Below are positions 9,281 through 18,731 of a DNA stretch of 64,000 bases, one piece after another. The notes below the pieces were generated by a model that was not told where the DNA came from, searched no databases, and worked only from the letters and a program-made list of their open reading frames with translations. Source of the DNA: Halohasta litorea (lineage in GTDB: Archaea > Halobacteriota > Halobacteria > Halobacteriales > Haloferacaceae); NCBI RefSeq assembly GCF_024494645.1, contig NZ_JANHDJ010000001.1, forward strand, positions 838,779 through 902,778, in the 5' to 3' direction. Made by a program: the position numbers and the translations under genes. Within the stretch, counting starts at the first letter, position 1, and each line of letters opens with the position of its first letter.

Positions 9281-9651
9281 ACCACACGTTAAGCGCTGTA
9301 TACTACCACAGCGTGGTTATTATACAGTTACTAACCTCTCGGTTCTCGGGACAATCTCGCCACCGTTCTTTCTAGACGCCTCCTAATCAGCCCACAGGCA
9401 GTATGTCTGACAACTCAACCCTGCATAATTTACTCTACAAAAGATTGTTCGACGAATGGATTGCCTAACTGACTAACAAGATTTGGGAACGTCACTATAC
9501 ACTCACTACCAGCTTTCGCCTACTTTCTGTTTCATTGATAGTCTGTCCATTCCAAAGTGTGTCTCTCCCTACGGCATCAGTACGCGCCGTAAAACGGGGG
9601 CGTCGATGCCTCTGGCTCGAAGGCGGCGCGCAATACGAGGTAAGACAAACC
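9281..9651. promoter_or_regulatory. Divergent intergenic region of the surface-protein module
   Basis: 371 bases without a gene between two divergent secreted-protein genes. Toward the left gene there is a TATA-like element (TGTATAATAACC on the minus strand, 9315-9326). Near it CGCTGT and ACAGCG form a 6-bp inverted repeat that could be an operator. Toward the right gene a Shine-Dalgarno-like GAGGT (9637-9641) precedes the ATG at 9652. No RNA gene is seen. Confidence 0.5.
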
Positions 9652-10206
9652 ATGCAACGACGCAAATTTGTTGTCGGAGTTGGATCGCTTGCTGCCAGTG
9701 GGGCAGCCGCAATGGGTACCGGGGCGTTTACGAGTGTCACCGCGAGTCGGAACGTCGACGTGGCCGTGGCCAACGATTCGGCGGCCTATCTCGGACTCAG
9801 CAGCACCGGTGGTGCGAACGAAGAGTACGTCACGGATGACGGCTCATCCGGAACGCTGAGTATCGACCTCGACGCCGGCCAGAGCGTTGCCGGGGGCGGT
9901 GACGGTGTCAACCCCAACGCACTGACGGAGATCGATCACCTGTTCCAGATCACGAACCAGGGCACACAGTCGGTCGATGTCAGCCTCTCGAAGTCCGGGG
10001 ACAACACCGACCTGATCGGCTTCTACGCGGTCGACAGTTCCTCGGTGAGTGATCCCTACAGCAATGGGACACAGCTCGGTTCGGACAGTGTCACACTCGA
10101 CGCCGGTGAGAGCGTCGTCGTCAGTCTCCAGATCGACACGCGCGGGTCCGGACTCGGTGACAGCGCCGAGATCATCTCCGGTGTGACGATCAGTGCGACT
10201 GCCTAA
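9652..10206 (+). CDS. DUF1102-like secreted protein, TasA/SipW-substrate type
   Basis: A 184-aa secreted protein. The N-terminus has paired arginines (MQRRKF) and a hydrophobic stretch ending GTGAFTSVTASRNVDVAVAN, which is the processing-site region. The mature domain repeats the scheme seen in the next gene: YLGLSST, VNPNALTEIDHLFQITNQGTQ and VVVSLQIDTRG. It resembles DUF1102 proteins, which are distant relatives of the TasA/CalY biofilm fibre subunits. The SipW-like peptidase at 11018 is the likely processing enzyme. An upstream in-frame ATG at 9535 is ignored because the Shine-Dalgarno and signal peptide fix the start at 9652. Confidence 0.82.
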   Translation: MQRRKFVVGVGSLAASGAAAMGTGAFTSVTASRNVDVAVANDSAAYLGLSSTGGANEEYVTDDGSSGTLSIDLDAGQSVAGGGDGVNPNALTEIDHLFQITNQGTQSVDVSLSKSGDNTDLIGFYAVDSSSVSDPYSNGTQLGSDSVTLDAGESVVVSLQIDTRGSGLGDSAEIISGVTISATA

Positions 10207-10211
10207 CAACG

Positions 10212-10751
10212 ATGAACAGACGAACATTCGCGGTGAGTCTCGGTGCGCTGGTCGGCGGCGGCGCGGCGATCGGCACCGGCGCGTTCAGCAGCGTCACCGC
10301 CGAGCGCGATTTCGATGTCGTCGTCTCCGGTGACGCCGGTGCGTACCTCGGATTACAGTCCCATCCAGGACCGAACGGGGCGTACGCCGATACGACACCA
10401 CAGGACACGCTCGGGGTCGACCTCACCGATAGCAACTCGAATATCGGCACGGCCATCAGCGGCGGCGAGGGCGTCAACGCTAACGCGCTGTCGACGTTCC
10501 TCAACGTCTTTCGGATCACGAACCAGGGGACTCAAGCGATCGATGTCGAAATCGATCCACTCGTGTTCCTGGAGACGGAGCTCCCACAGTCGCTTTTGGG
10601 CGTCGCTATCGTGCCAGCGATCAACAATCCGATCCGCCTGACGCCGGGCGATGATCAGGACTTCCACCTGATCGCCTTCTCGTTCGAAGCCGACGGCGAA
10701 CCGGATCTGCGTGTCGACGAACAGATCGAAATCACTGCAACGGAGGCCTAA
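10212..10751 (+). CDS. DUF1102-like secreted protein, second copy
   Basis: A 179-aa paralogue of the gene before it, five bases downstream. The signal region reads MNRRTFAVSLGALVGGGAA and ends TGAFSSVTAERDFDVVV. The mature part shares YLGLQS, GVNANALSTFLNVFRITNQ and a closing beta-rich segment ending VDEQIEITATEA. The two paralogues presumably form or cap the same surface structure. Relationship to TasA-like fibre proteins is inferred from the family and the neighbouring peptidase. Confidence 0.82.
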   Translation: MNRRTFAVSLGALVGGGAAIGTGAFSSVTAERDFDVVVSGDAGAYLGLQSHPGPNGAYADTTPQDTLGVDLTDSNSNIGTAISGGEGVNANALSTFLNVFRITNQGTQAIDVEIDPLVFLETELPQSLLGVAIVPAINNPIRLTPGDDQDFHLIAFSFEADGEPDLRVDEQIEITATEA

Positions 10752-10754
10752 CCG

Positions 10755-10880
10755 ATGGCACCAACACTCGACGATTACATCGACGAATCCGAGACGTACG
10801 ATGCGGATGATGCCGCTGAAATCCCGAACGACCTGCGGGCGGAGATCGATACGAACATAGACGACGCACACTCGTCGTGA
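10755..10880 (+). CDS. 41-residue acidic peptide
   Basis: A short open frame begins three bases after the stop of the preceding gene and ends at 10880. The peptide starts MAPTLDDYIDESETYDAD and is strongly acidic (about one third Asp or Glu), with no signal peptide or membrane segment. Tight spacing suggests translation with the two DUF1102-like genes. It could be a chaperone-like or regulatory peptide for the secreted subunits, or a chance frame. Nothing recognisable beyond the acidity. Confidence 0.45.
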   Translation: MAPTLDDYIDESETYDADDAAEIPNDLRAEIDTNIDDAHSS

Positions 10881-11017
10881 GAGTTGCTTCCTGGTGGGGG
10901 CAACAACACCGTATTTCGCCTGCGCACCGGTGGTAACCACCACCGAACCCCATTTCGGCCGTGCTACAATGGACTGTTGAGCGACACCAAACCACAAGCC
11001 TGTTTCATACGTTATCA

Positions 11018-12181
11018 ATGAGTACCGAAGAACCCGTTTGGCGTGTTAGTATCACCATCGCGATCGTCGTTATCCTCGCTTTGGTTGCCGGGCAACTACT
11101 CGGACAGCCGGTGTTGCTCTCCTACGTCGAAACCGAAAGTATGTCGCCGACGATGGAGCCCGGAGACGGATTCGTGCCGATTCCGGTACAAATAGCTGGC
11201 CCAATTGAGGAAGACGATGTCGTCGTTTTCGAGGCCGAAGAGCTCCACGGGGGTGGACTGACGACCCATCGTGTCGTCGACGAAACCGAACGCGGCTACA
11301 TTACGCGCGGTGATGGGAACCCGTTTACCGATCAGGACGGTGATGAACCCCCGGTACGGGAGCCACAGATCGTTGCGAAGGCACTGCAGGTCAACGGGCA
11401 GGTCGTTGTGATCCCGGGGTTCGGCACTGGTGTCGAACGAGTCCAGTCCGTGTTGGATACGACACAGCGACAGTTGGCCGCAGCACTCGGTGTCCGATCG
11501 CTCGTCGACACCCAGACGCTCGCCCTCTCGTTTTTTATCGGGACGCTACTCTGGTATGTGGTCGGTGAACGCCGTGATAATCTCCCGGAGCGGGCTGGCC
11601 GGGGTACATCCCGAGAGACTGGACTCGATACACGTGTTCTCGTTGGTGGCTGTGCCCTGCTGTTGATCGTTACTGCGACCGTGGCGATGGTTGCACCGGC
11701 CGGAACCCACGAGTACGGCATCGTGAGTGCGAGTTTCGAGTCCGACCAACCCACCGTCATTCCACAGGGCGAATCAGCCGACGTGGCATACCCCGTCGAC
11801 AACGGTGGCTTCATCCCGACCGTCTCCTATATCGAACCCGCAAGCGAGGGTGTTGCTGTTCGGCCACACACCCTCACTGTCCAGCCACGAGCGACCGAGA
11901 CAGCGACCGTCCAGTTGGATGCTCCAAGCGAGACCGGCTACTACCGACGGTATGTTACCGAACACAGGTATCTCGCCGTGCTTCCGGAGCCGGTGATCCA
12001 GAGTCTGTACGTGATCCACCCGTGGCTCCCGATCGCGGCCATCGACGCACTGATCGGCGGTTCCTTCTATCTATTCGGCCGCATACTTGTTGGCACAGAT
12101 CGGCTCCGAATACGGACGCGAAGCCGTGAGGTCCCGGTGTCGACGCACCTCCGTCGGCTAGTAAACAGTCTCTACCGATAG
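11018..12181 (+). CDS. Archaeal signal peptidase I (SipW-like) with C-terminal extension
   Basis: A 387-aa membrane peptidase that cleaves signal peptides on the outer face of the membrane. After a first helix (residues about 10-34) come the catalytic serine in ETESMSPTMEPGD (Ser41), the histidine in LTTHRVV (His84) and the acidic residue in TRGDGN (Asp99), the Ser-His-Asp set of archaeal/ER-type enzymes. Further helices lie at about 172-187, 210-230 and near the C-terminus, with a beta-rich extracellular region between them. Its place after two SipW-substrate-like genes and before a DUF5305-like gene suggests a dedicated processing enzyme. Confidence 0.88.
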   Translation: MSTEEPVWRVSITIAIVVILALVAGQLLGQPVLLSYVETESMSPTMEPGDGFVPIPVQIAGPIEEDDVVVFEAEELHGGGLTTHRVVDETERGYITRGDGNPFTDQDGDEPPVREPQIVAKALQVNGQVVVIPGFGTGVERVQSVLDTTQRQLAAALGVRSLVDTQTLALSFFIGTLLWYVVGERRDNLPERAGRGTSRETGLDTRVLVGGCALLLIVTATVAMVAPAGTHEYGIVSASFESDQPTVIPQGESADVAYPVDNGGFIPTVSYIEPASEGVAVRPHTLTVQPRATETATVQLDAPSETGYYRRYVTEHRYLAVLPEPVIQSLYVIHPWLPIAAIDALIGGSFYLFGRILVGTDRLRIRTRSREVPVSTHLRRLVNSLYR

Positions 12182-12247
12182 TAATCCGCCCCTAACGGGT
12201 GTAATGGTTCGAATAACTAAGCTAAACAGGATTAATTAACAACCAAT

Positions 12248-13408
12248 ATGGATGACTGGCGACGCCGCGCTCGGGCCGTTCTCGACAATCAGTTCGTTGT
12301 TGTCTGTGCGGTGCTTCTCGGGTGTGTCCTTGTGGGTGGGTGGCTGACGTATACGGCACACGTTGGGGCCGCAACGACGACCGAACAGCAGTCGACGGTC
12401 TCATGGGAGCAAACCGGGGCGTTCGATCATTCGGCGACCGTTCAAGAAGACAACTCCCTGTTTCCGGTCGGGACGACCCTCGAAAACCGATCAGTTTACT
12501 ACACCCGTCTCTCGCCGGAACTCGATGGGACGTTCCGGACTACGTACGACGCGCGTGAGAGCGGCGACCTCGATCAGGACGTGTCGCTGTCGCTGGTGCT
12601 TCGGGAGGTCGATCCCGACAGCGAGGGCACCGAGCCGACGGTCTACTGGCAGACGAGTAGCGCCCTCGACGACGCGACTGTCGAGTCAGTACCTCCTGGA
12701 GAGCCCGTTCGTGTCTCGTTTTCCCAGGATATGAGCGCGGTCACCGAACGGATCGGCCGAATCCAGGAGGAACTCGGTGGCTCCACCGGCGAGGTCGAGG
12801 TGTTCGTTCGGGCGACGATCACTGCTCAGGGCAAGATCAATGGCGATAGCGTCGACGAGACGGCGACCTACACCATGCCCGTGACAGTCAGTGACACGAC
12901 CTACAGCGTCACAGACGCCGAACCGACGGTCGAATCCTACGAGACCACACGGCCGGTGACCGTCGACCGGAACGATCGCCCGCTCCGGAGCGTCGGTGGA
13001 CCGCTTTTGCTTGTGGTTGCGCTGGGGCTGCTCGGTGGCGTCGTCCGTTCGGATCGATCGACACTCTCGGAGACTGAACGGGCGAGACTGGCCTACGAGG
13101 ACGACCGCGAGACGTTCGACGAGTGGATCTCGACGATCGAACTCCCTTCGGAGGCGTTCGAACTCCCACAGGCCGACGCCGACTCGCTGGCTGGATTGGT
13201 CGACTTCGCCATCGATACCGACAACAGCGTCATCGAAGATCCGGACGATGACGCCTACTACGTCCGCCACGACGGCTATCTCTACTGCTACCGACCGCCA
13301 CGGACCGATAGTGACGACGGTGAAACGACCGATAGTGTCGACTCCGAGACCGAGTCGACCGACGGAACCGAGTTGGACGAGGGTGGCATCGGTCCCGACG
13401 ACCAGTGA
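12248..13408 (+). CDS. DUF5305-like two-TM surface protein
   Basis: A 386-aa protein with one helix at about residues 18-38, an extracellular domain of about 200 residues (DQDVSLSLVLREVDP, SFSQDMSAVTERIGRIQEEL) and a second helix at about 248-266. A cytoplasmic acidic tail rich in Asp, Glu, Ser and Thr follows. DUF5305 proteins typically sit beside SipW-like peptidases in haloarchaea, as here. The fold of the outer domain is probably beta-sandwich. An assembly or anchoring role is inferred from context only. Confidence 0.75.
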   Translation: MDDWRRRARAVLDNQFVVVCAVLLGCVLVGGWLTYTAHVGAATTTEQQSTVSWEQTGAFDHSATVQEDNSLFPVGTTLENRSVYYTRLSPELDGTFRTTYDARESGDLDQDVSLSLVLREVDPDSEGTEPTVYWQTSSALDDATVESVPPGEPVRVSFSQDMSAVTERIGRIQEELGGSTGEVEVFVRATITAQGKINGDSVDETATYTMPVTVSDTTYSVTDAEPTVESYETTRPVTVDRNDRPLRSVGGPLLLVVALGLLGGVVRSDRSTLSETERARLAYEDDRETFDEWISTIELPSEAFELPQADADSLAGLVDFAIDTDNSVIEDPDDDAYYVRHDGYLYCYRPPRTDSDDGETTDSVDSETESTDGTELDEGGIGPDDQ

Positions 13409-13508
13409 ACGATCACAGAATCCCGGGCGACTCCTCAGCCCAGACTCACCACATCCAATTAGTCAATACACCATAATTACTAAGAAGACATGTTCAAACT
13501 ACGAACTA

Positions 13509-14732
13509 ATGGTTTCCAACAACGGGGGTTCGGCGGACCCGACCGTGAGACTAAGTCGGCGCCAAGCCGTACAGACGCCGCTTGCTGTGGGTGCTGGCGC
13601 TGTCTGGATGACGGGCGCTGGGGCTGCCACCCCGATCTTCCAGTCGGGTGATGCCGACCGAACGTGGATTCGTACCGAACTCGTTGGACGAACCGCCGAT
13701 AGCGTCGACTTCGGTGGCGACAGCGAGGCCCAAGCCGCTGCAGCGGTCGCCGACGAACTCCCCGAGACGGCCGAGCGGGACGTGATCGCCCGACTGGGGT
13801 CCGGAGACGATGGGGGAACTATCGAAGTCGTCGACTCCGGCGTCTCAGTCGACCAGTTTGAGACTGCACTGGACGCAGGCAGCTACAGCTACGACGAGAT
13901 CACCGAGGGCCTGACACAGCAGACCCGCGACGAGTCGATCGGCGTCATCCAGACCAGATTGGCGGCCGCTGACATCGACGACGCCACCGTCCGGCAGGGA
14001 CGCGACGACACCGGCCTCGTACTCGTGATCGGCGTCTCCGGTGAGGACGCTGAAGATATTGAGGACATCCAGGACCTCATCGGCAGCCGCGGCGTCGTTC
14101 GGATCGACATCTACCACGACGAGCAGGGGGAGTACGTCACCGACGAGGGCGCGCTCACGAGCAACGATTTCCAGAGCGTCGGCTCGGCGACCCAAGGCGA
14201 TCGAACCGGCCCCCATGTGCCGGTGACTGTCGAGGCGTCGGCTGCCGAGCGGTTCCAACAGCAGCTCGTCGACACAGGCGTTGCACAGGACGGTGGCTCG
14301 CGATGTACCTACGACCAGGACCCCCAGAACACGGAGCCGTGCCTCCTGGTTGTCGACGACAGCGAGGTCATCAACGCCTTCGGGATGGCACCGGGGCTCG
14401 CAGAAAGTATGCAAACCGGCGACTGGGCTGAAGATCCGCGCTTCATTCTCACGACGAGTAGCCTCGAAGCGGCCCAGCTCGTTTCGATCAATCTACGATC
14501 CGGCCCGCTTCCGGCCCCCGTTGAGCTCTCGACGAGCGACGAGCTGCCGGTCGAAGAGTCGACGCTAGAGAACCGAGCGGTCGAGACCGAGCCGACTCCC
14601 GACACGTCTGGGGCGTCGGCTGACGGCAGGTCGACCGACCTCGAAACCCTGGGGTTCGGCATAGGAGCCGCGATTGCCGGACTCGGCGCGGCTGGCGCGC
14701 TCCTGCGGCGACTCGGCGATTCGGATTCGTGA
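13509..14732 (+). CDS. Secreted SecD-ectodomain-like protein without the SecD membrane domain
   Basis: A 407-aa protein that begins with a Tat-like signal (SRRQAVQTPLAVGAGAV). The body is homologous to the first extracellular domain of SecD: IGVIQTRLAAADIDDATVRQ, LIGSRGVVRIDIYH, VPVTVEASAAERFQQQL, DDPRFILTTSS and LVSINLRSGPLPAPVELS. All six SecD membrane helices are absent. The protein ends instead with an acidic/Thr-rich spacer and one hydrophobic C-terminal segment starting LGFGIGAAIAG, resembling a PGF-CTERM anchor. It may help folding or export of the module's surface proteins. The full-length SecD of this organism is not in the window. Confidence 0.8.
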   Translation: MVSNNGGSADPTVRLSRRQAVQTPLAVGAGAVWMTGAGAATPIFQSGDADRTWIRTELVGRTADSVDFGGDSEAQAAAAVADELPETAERDVIARLGSGDDGGTIEVVDSGVSVDQFETALDAGSYSYDEITEGLTQQTRDESIGVIQTRLAAADIDDATVRQGRDDTGLVLVIGVSGEDAEDIEDIQDLIGSRGVVRIDIYHDEQGEYVTDEGALTSNDFQSVGSATQGDRTGPHVPVTVEASAAERFQQQLVDTGVAQDGGSRCTYDQDPQNTEPCLLVVDDSEVINAFGMAPGLAESMQTGDWAEDPRFILTTSSLEAAQLVSINLRSGPLPAPVELSTSDELPVEESTLENRAVETEPTPDTSGASADGRSTDLETLGFGIGAAIAGLGAAGALLRRLGDSDS

Positions 14733-14733
14733 G

Positions 14734-14752
14734 TTCTTTTTATAATAGACGC
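14734..14752 (+). terminator. T-rich stretch after the SecD-like gene
   Basis: Directly after the stop codon the plus strand reads a run of Ts (TTCTTTTTATAATAG). U-rich tracts of this kind terminate transcription in archaea. It closes the surface-protein operon 26 bases before the tRNA-Asp on the opposite strand. Confidence 0.45.
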
Positions 14753-14777
14753 GACGCTGATTCTGCCGGGTTATAAA

Positions 14778-14850
14778 CGCCCGGAGCGGGATTTGAACCC
14801 GCGTCACAACCGTGACAGGGTTGTATGATGGGCCACTACACCATCCGGGC
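14778..14850 (-). tRNA. tRNA-Asp (GTC), second copy
   Basis: A 73-base tRNA on the minus strand, 71/73 identical to the copy at 8504. The two differences are the two sides of one anticodon-stem pair (ACAACC paired with GGTTGT instead of ACGACC paired with GGTCGT), so the fold is kept. Anticodon GTC. Together the two copies bracket the surface-protein module in the same orientation. Confidence 0.97.
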
Positions 14851-15020
14851 GAACCGTACTACAACGTCTCCCCGAGACACAAATAAGGCTTCCTTTTTGA
14901 AGGCCGCGTGGTAGCCGGTACCGAACTGGCCCAAAAGCCTATAGTAGTCGACGGCCTGCCATACAGTATCACGCCCTCCTGCGGTCGGTGAGCCGCTGGT
15001 GTCGGGCGGAGTTGGCAACT

Positions 15021-15030
15021 GTTATATGGC
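15021..15030 (+). promoter_or_regulatory. TATA-like box upstream of rpoH
   Basis: GTTATATGGC lies about 70 bases before the rpoH start, in the spacer that follows tRNA-Asp. It is the best TATA-like element in this spacer and would start the RNA polymerase operon with a leader of about 45 bases. Confidence 0.4.
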
Positions 15031-15096
15031 TCGGATCAGTAACTGGCTGTAGTATCTCGTGACAGTAGCTTCTTCCCACCGACAGACAACTCACCC

Positions 15097-15324
15097 ATGG
15101 TAGATGTCAGCCAACATGAACTCGTCCCGGATCATACCGTCCTCGAAGACGCCGAGATCGACTCGGTGTTGGAGGAGTATGGTCTCAGCCGTACCGACTT
15201 ACCGAAAATCAAACTGAACGATCCCGCACTCCCCGACGACGCCACACCGGGTGACGTAATCGAAATCGTTCGTGACTCGCGGACCACCGACACCGCGACC
15301 TCATACCGACTGGTGATCGAATGA
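15097..15324 (+). CDS. rpoH: DNA-directed RNA polymerase subunit H (Rpb5)
   Basis: The 75-aa archaeal homologue of the C-terminal domain of Rpb5, part of the polymerase jaw. It reads [18 protein letters not shown] early, then [11 protein letters not shown], the typical contact stretch. Its stop overlaps the ATG of rpoB'' (ATGA), so the polymerase genes are translationally coupled. It is the first gene of the rpo-nusA-rpsL-rpsG operon. Confidence 0.97.
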   Translation: MVDVSQHELVPDHTVLEDAEIDSVLEEYGLSRTDLPKIKLNDPALPDDATPGDVIEIVRDSRTTDTATSYRLVIE

Positions 15325-16889
15325 ACCGGCAAGACCGACGCACAATCTCCCGAGAGTACTTCGAGGAGGACCGACTCGCCGAACACCACTTCCGCTCGTT
15401 CAACGCGTTTTTGGACCGCGGCATGCAGCAGGTCGTCGACGAAAAGGAGACGATCGACACCGACATCGGCGACAAGGAGGGCCAAGAGCCCGTCTACGTC
15501 GAGCTCGGCGACATCCGAATCCTCACACCGCGCGTGCGTGAGGCCGACGGCTCCGAAGAACTCCTGTATCCGCAGGAGGCCCGCCTCCGGAACATCACCT
15601 ACGCCGCTCCGGTCTTCATGGAGATGTCGATCATCCGCGGCGGCGACGAGGAACCCGAACAGGTCGTCGACTCCACCGAAACCAAGGTCGGCCGGATGCC
15701 GATCATGGTCGGCTCCCAGAACTGCAACATCCAGGGCTTCTCCGACCAGGAACTGATTGAGATCGGCGAGGACCCCGTCGATCCCGGCGGCTACTTCATC
15801 GTCAACGGCTCCGAGCGCGTCCTGATGACGAGCGAGGACCTCGCGCCGAACAAGATCCTGGCCGAACACGATACCAAGTACGGCGACGACATCCAGGTCG
15901 CCAAAACGTTCAGCCAGCGCCGTGGCTACCGCGCGCTCGTCCTCTGTGAGCGAAACCGCGAAGGGCTCCTCGAAGTGAGCTTCCCATCGGTTTCGGGCAG
16001 CGTCGACTTCGTCACGCTCGTCCGGGCACTCGGGCTCGAATCCGACGAGGAGATCGTCCACCGCGTCTCCGAAGATCCGGAGATCGTGAAGTTCATGCTC
16101 GAAAACCTCGAGGAAGCCTCGGTCCAGACCACCGAGGAGGCCATCGAGACGCTGGGCAAACGCGTCGCAAGTGGTCAAGGAAAGAACTACCAGCTCAAAC
16201 GGGCGAACTACGTCATCGATCGGTATCTCCTGCCGCACCTCCACGAGGAGGGGGCCGAAGACGAGGAGATCCGCATCAACAAGGCCTACTACCTCTGTCG
16301 AATGGCCGAGGCCTGTTTCGAGCTCGCACTCGACCGCCGTGAGGCCGACGACAAGGACCACTACGCCAACAAACGCCTGAAGGTCTCGGGCGATCTGATG
16401 ACCGATCTGTTCCGCACCGCACTCAATAAACTCTCGCGGGACGTGAAATACCAGCTCGAACGCGCCAATATGCGGAACCGTGATCTCTCTGTCAGCACCG
16501 TCGTTCGTTCCGACGTACTCACCGAACGGCTCGAACACCCGATTGCAACGGGCAATTGGGTCGGTGGCCGCTCCGGCGTGAGCCAGCTGGTCGACCGAAC
16601 TGATTACATGGGCGTTCTGTCTCACTTGCGCCGACTCCGCTCGCCGCTGTCCCGCTCGCAGCCGCACTTCGAGGCACGGGACCTCCACGCGACCCAGTGG
16701 GGTCGCATCTGTCCCTCCGAGACGCCGGAGGGGCCGAACTGTGGCTTGGTGAAGAACTTCGCCCAAGCGATGGAGCTGAGTCAGGATATCGAGGACGAAC
16801 AGGGACTGAAACGAGAGCTGTCGTCGATGGGAGTCGAGGGGATCCCCGGCATTGACAGCATTGAACGAAGCACCCCGGCGGACGACTAA
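15321..16889 (+). CDS. rpoB2: DNA-directed RNA polymerase subunit B'' (Rpo2N)
   Basis: The 522-aa N-terminal half of the beta-like subunit, split from B' as in halophiles and methanogens. Typical segments include [20 protein letters not shown] and [21 protein letters not shown] followed by [19 protein letters not shown] near the C-terminus. The split comes two bases before the rpoB' start. The subunit forms protrusion and lobe regions of the cleft. Confidence 0.98.
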   Translation: MNRQDRRTISREYFEEDRLAEHHFRSFNAFLDRGMQQVVDEKETIDTDIGDKEGQEPVYVELGDIRILTPRVREADGSEELLYPQEARLRNITYAAPVFMEMSIIRGGDEEPEQVVDSTETKVGRMPIMVGSQNCNIQGFSDQELIEIGEDPVDPGGYFIVNGSERVLMTSEDLAPNKILAEHDTKYGDDIQVAKTFSQRRGYRALVLCERNREGLLEVSFPSVSGSVDFVTLVRALGLESDEEIVHRVSEDPEIVKFMLENLEEASVQTTEEAIETLGKRVASGQGKNYQLKRANYVIDRYLLPHLHEEGAEDEEIRINKAYYLCRMAEACFELALDRREADDKDHYANKRLKVSGDLMTDLFRTALNKLSRDVKYQLERANMRNRDLSVSTVVRSDVLTERLEHPIATGNWVGGRSGVSQLVDRTDYMGVLSHLRRLRSPLSRSQPHFEARDLHATQWGRICPSETPEGPNCGLVKNFAQAMELSQDIEDEQGLKRELSSMGVEGIPGIDSIERSTPADD

Positions 16890-16891
16890 CA

Positions 16892-18718
16892 ATGGCTCAG
16901 GCACGAGAAGCGAAAGTATACGTCAACGGTAGTCTGGTTGGAACCCACCCGGACCCCGAACAGCTCGCCGAACAGATCCGCGAAGCCCGCCGCCGCGGCG
17001 ACGTCTCGGACATGGTCAACGTCTCCGTACGCGGGCGCACCCAAGAGGTCATCATCAACGCCGACGCCGGTCGGGCCCGCCGCCCGCTGATCGTCGTCGA
17101 AAACGGCGAGCCGCTGCTCGGCGACGAGGAGATCGAGGCCGTCGAGGACGGCGACCTCGAGTTCGAGGACCTCGTCGACCGTGGCTACGTCGAGTTCATC
17201 GACGCCGAGGAGGAAGAGGACATCCTCATCGCGGTCGACGAAGACGACATCACCGAGAAACACACCCACCTCGAAATCGATCCCTCCCTGATCTTCGGGA
17301 TCGGTGCGGGGATGATTCCGTATCCGGAACACAACGCCAGCCCCCGGATTACGATGGGCGCAGGGATGATGAAACAGTCGCTCGGGCTGCCATCCGCGAA
17401 CTACCGGATCCGGCCCGACACGCGCCAGCACCTCCTGCACTACCCGCAGCTCTCGATGGTCAAGACGCAGACCACTGAACAGATCAACTACGACGATCGG
17501 CCCGCAGCCCAGAACTTCACGGTCGCCGTGATGAGCTACGAGGGGTTCAACATCGAGGACGCGCTCGTGATGAATCAGGGATCGGTCGACCGGGCCCTCA
17601 TGCGGTCGCACTTCTTCCGAACCTACGAGGGCGAGGAACGACGCTACCCCGGCGGTCAGGAAGACCACTTCGAGATCCCGAGTCAGGACGTCCGCGGCGC
17701 ACGCGGGGAAGACGCCTACACCCACCTCGACGACGACGGGCTCGTCAACCCCGAGACAGTGGTCGACGAGAATTCCGTTCTCTTGGGCAAGACCAGCCCA
17801 CCGCGGTTCCTCGAAGAGCCCGACGACATGGGCGGTCTCAGCCCCCAGAAGCGGCGTGAGACCTCGGTGACGATGCGCTCCGGCGAGGACGGCGTCGTCG
17901 ACACGGTCACGCTGATGGAGGGCGAGGACGGCTCGAAGCTCTCGAAGGTCAAAGTTCGGGACGAACGGATTCCGGAGCTCGGCGACAAGTTCGCCTCCCG
18001 GCACGGTCAGAAGGGTGTCGTGGGGCACTTGGCACCACAGGAGGATATGCCGTTCACCGAGGAAGGACTCGTTCCCGACCTCGTGTTGAACCCGCACGCA
18101 CTCCCATCGCGGATGACTGTGGGCCACGTCCTGGAGATGCTCGGTGGGAAGGTTGGCGCGCTCGAAGGACGGCGCGTCGACGGGACGCCGTTCCAGGGCG
18201 AAGACGAGGAGGAACTCCGCGGAGCCCTCGAAGACCACGGCTTCAAATCCTCCGGCAAGGAGGTCATGTACTCCGGCGTTACGGGCGAGAAGATCGACGC
18301 CGAGATTTTCGTCGGCACGATTTTCTACCACAAGCTCTACCACATGGTCTCGAACAAACTGCACGCCCGCTCCCGCGGGCCTGTGCAGGTTCTCACTCGC
18401 CAGCCGACCGAGGGGCGTGCCCGTGAGGGTGGCCTCCGTGTCGGCGAGATGGAGCGGGACACCATCATCGGCCACGGGGCTGCGATGGTGCTCAACGAAC
18501 GCCTGCTCGACTCCTCGGACAAGGAGACGGTCTACGTCTCGGCCGATACGGGAATGATCGCGGTCCAGGACCGCGAACAGCGCCGTGTCTACGATCCGGC
18601 GACTGGCAGCGAGGACAACATCCACGAACTGGAGATCAGCTACGCGTTCAAGCTCCTTCTTGATGAACTGATGGCGCTCGGCATCCGACCAACACTCGAA
18701 CTCGAGGACGCAGTCTAA
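16892..18718 (+). CDS. rpoB1: DNA-directed RNA polymerase subunit B' (Rpo2C)
   Basis: The 608-aa C-terminal half of the split beta-like subunit. It carries [51 protein letters not shown] with the conserved active-site lysine region, and near the end RARGPVQ-like and [20 protein letters not shown] segments. The start is two bases after the rpoB'' stop. The length is normal. Confidence 0.98.
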   Translation: MAQAREAKVYVNGSLVGTHPDPEQLAEQIREARRRGDVSDMVNVSVRGRTQEVIINADAGRARRPLIVVENGEPLLGDEEIEAVEDGDLEFEDLVDRGYVEFIDAEEEEDILIAVDEDDITEKHTHLEIDPSLIFGIGAGMIPYPEHNASPRITMGAGMMKQSLGLPSANYRIRPDTRQHLLHYPQLSMVKTQTTEQINYDDRPAAQNFTVAVMSYEGFNIEDALVMNQGSVDRALMRSHFFRTYEGEERRYPGGQEDHFEIPSQDVRGARGEDAYTHLDDDGLVNPETVVDENSVLLGKTSPPRFLEEPDDMGGLSPQKRRETSVTMRSGEDGVVDTVTLMEGEDGSKLSKVKVRDERIPELGDKFASRHGQKGVVGHLAPQEDMPFTEEGLVPDLVLNPHALPSRMTVGHVLEMLGGKVGALEGRRVDGTPFQGEDEEELRGALEDHGFKSSGKEVMYSGVTGEKIDAEIFVGTIFYHKLYHMVSNKLHARSRGPVQVLTRQPTEGRAREGGLRVGEMERDTIIGHGAAMVLNERLLDSSDKETVYVSADTGMIAVQDREQRRVYDPATGSEDNIHELEISYAFKLLLDELMALGIRPTLELEDAV

Positions 18719-18731
18719 GGGCCAACACACA

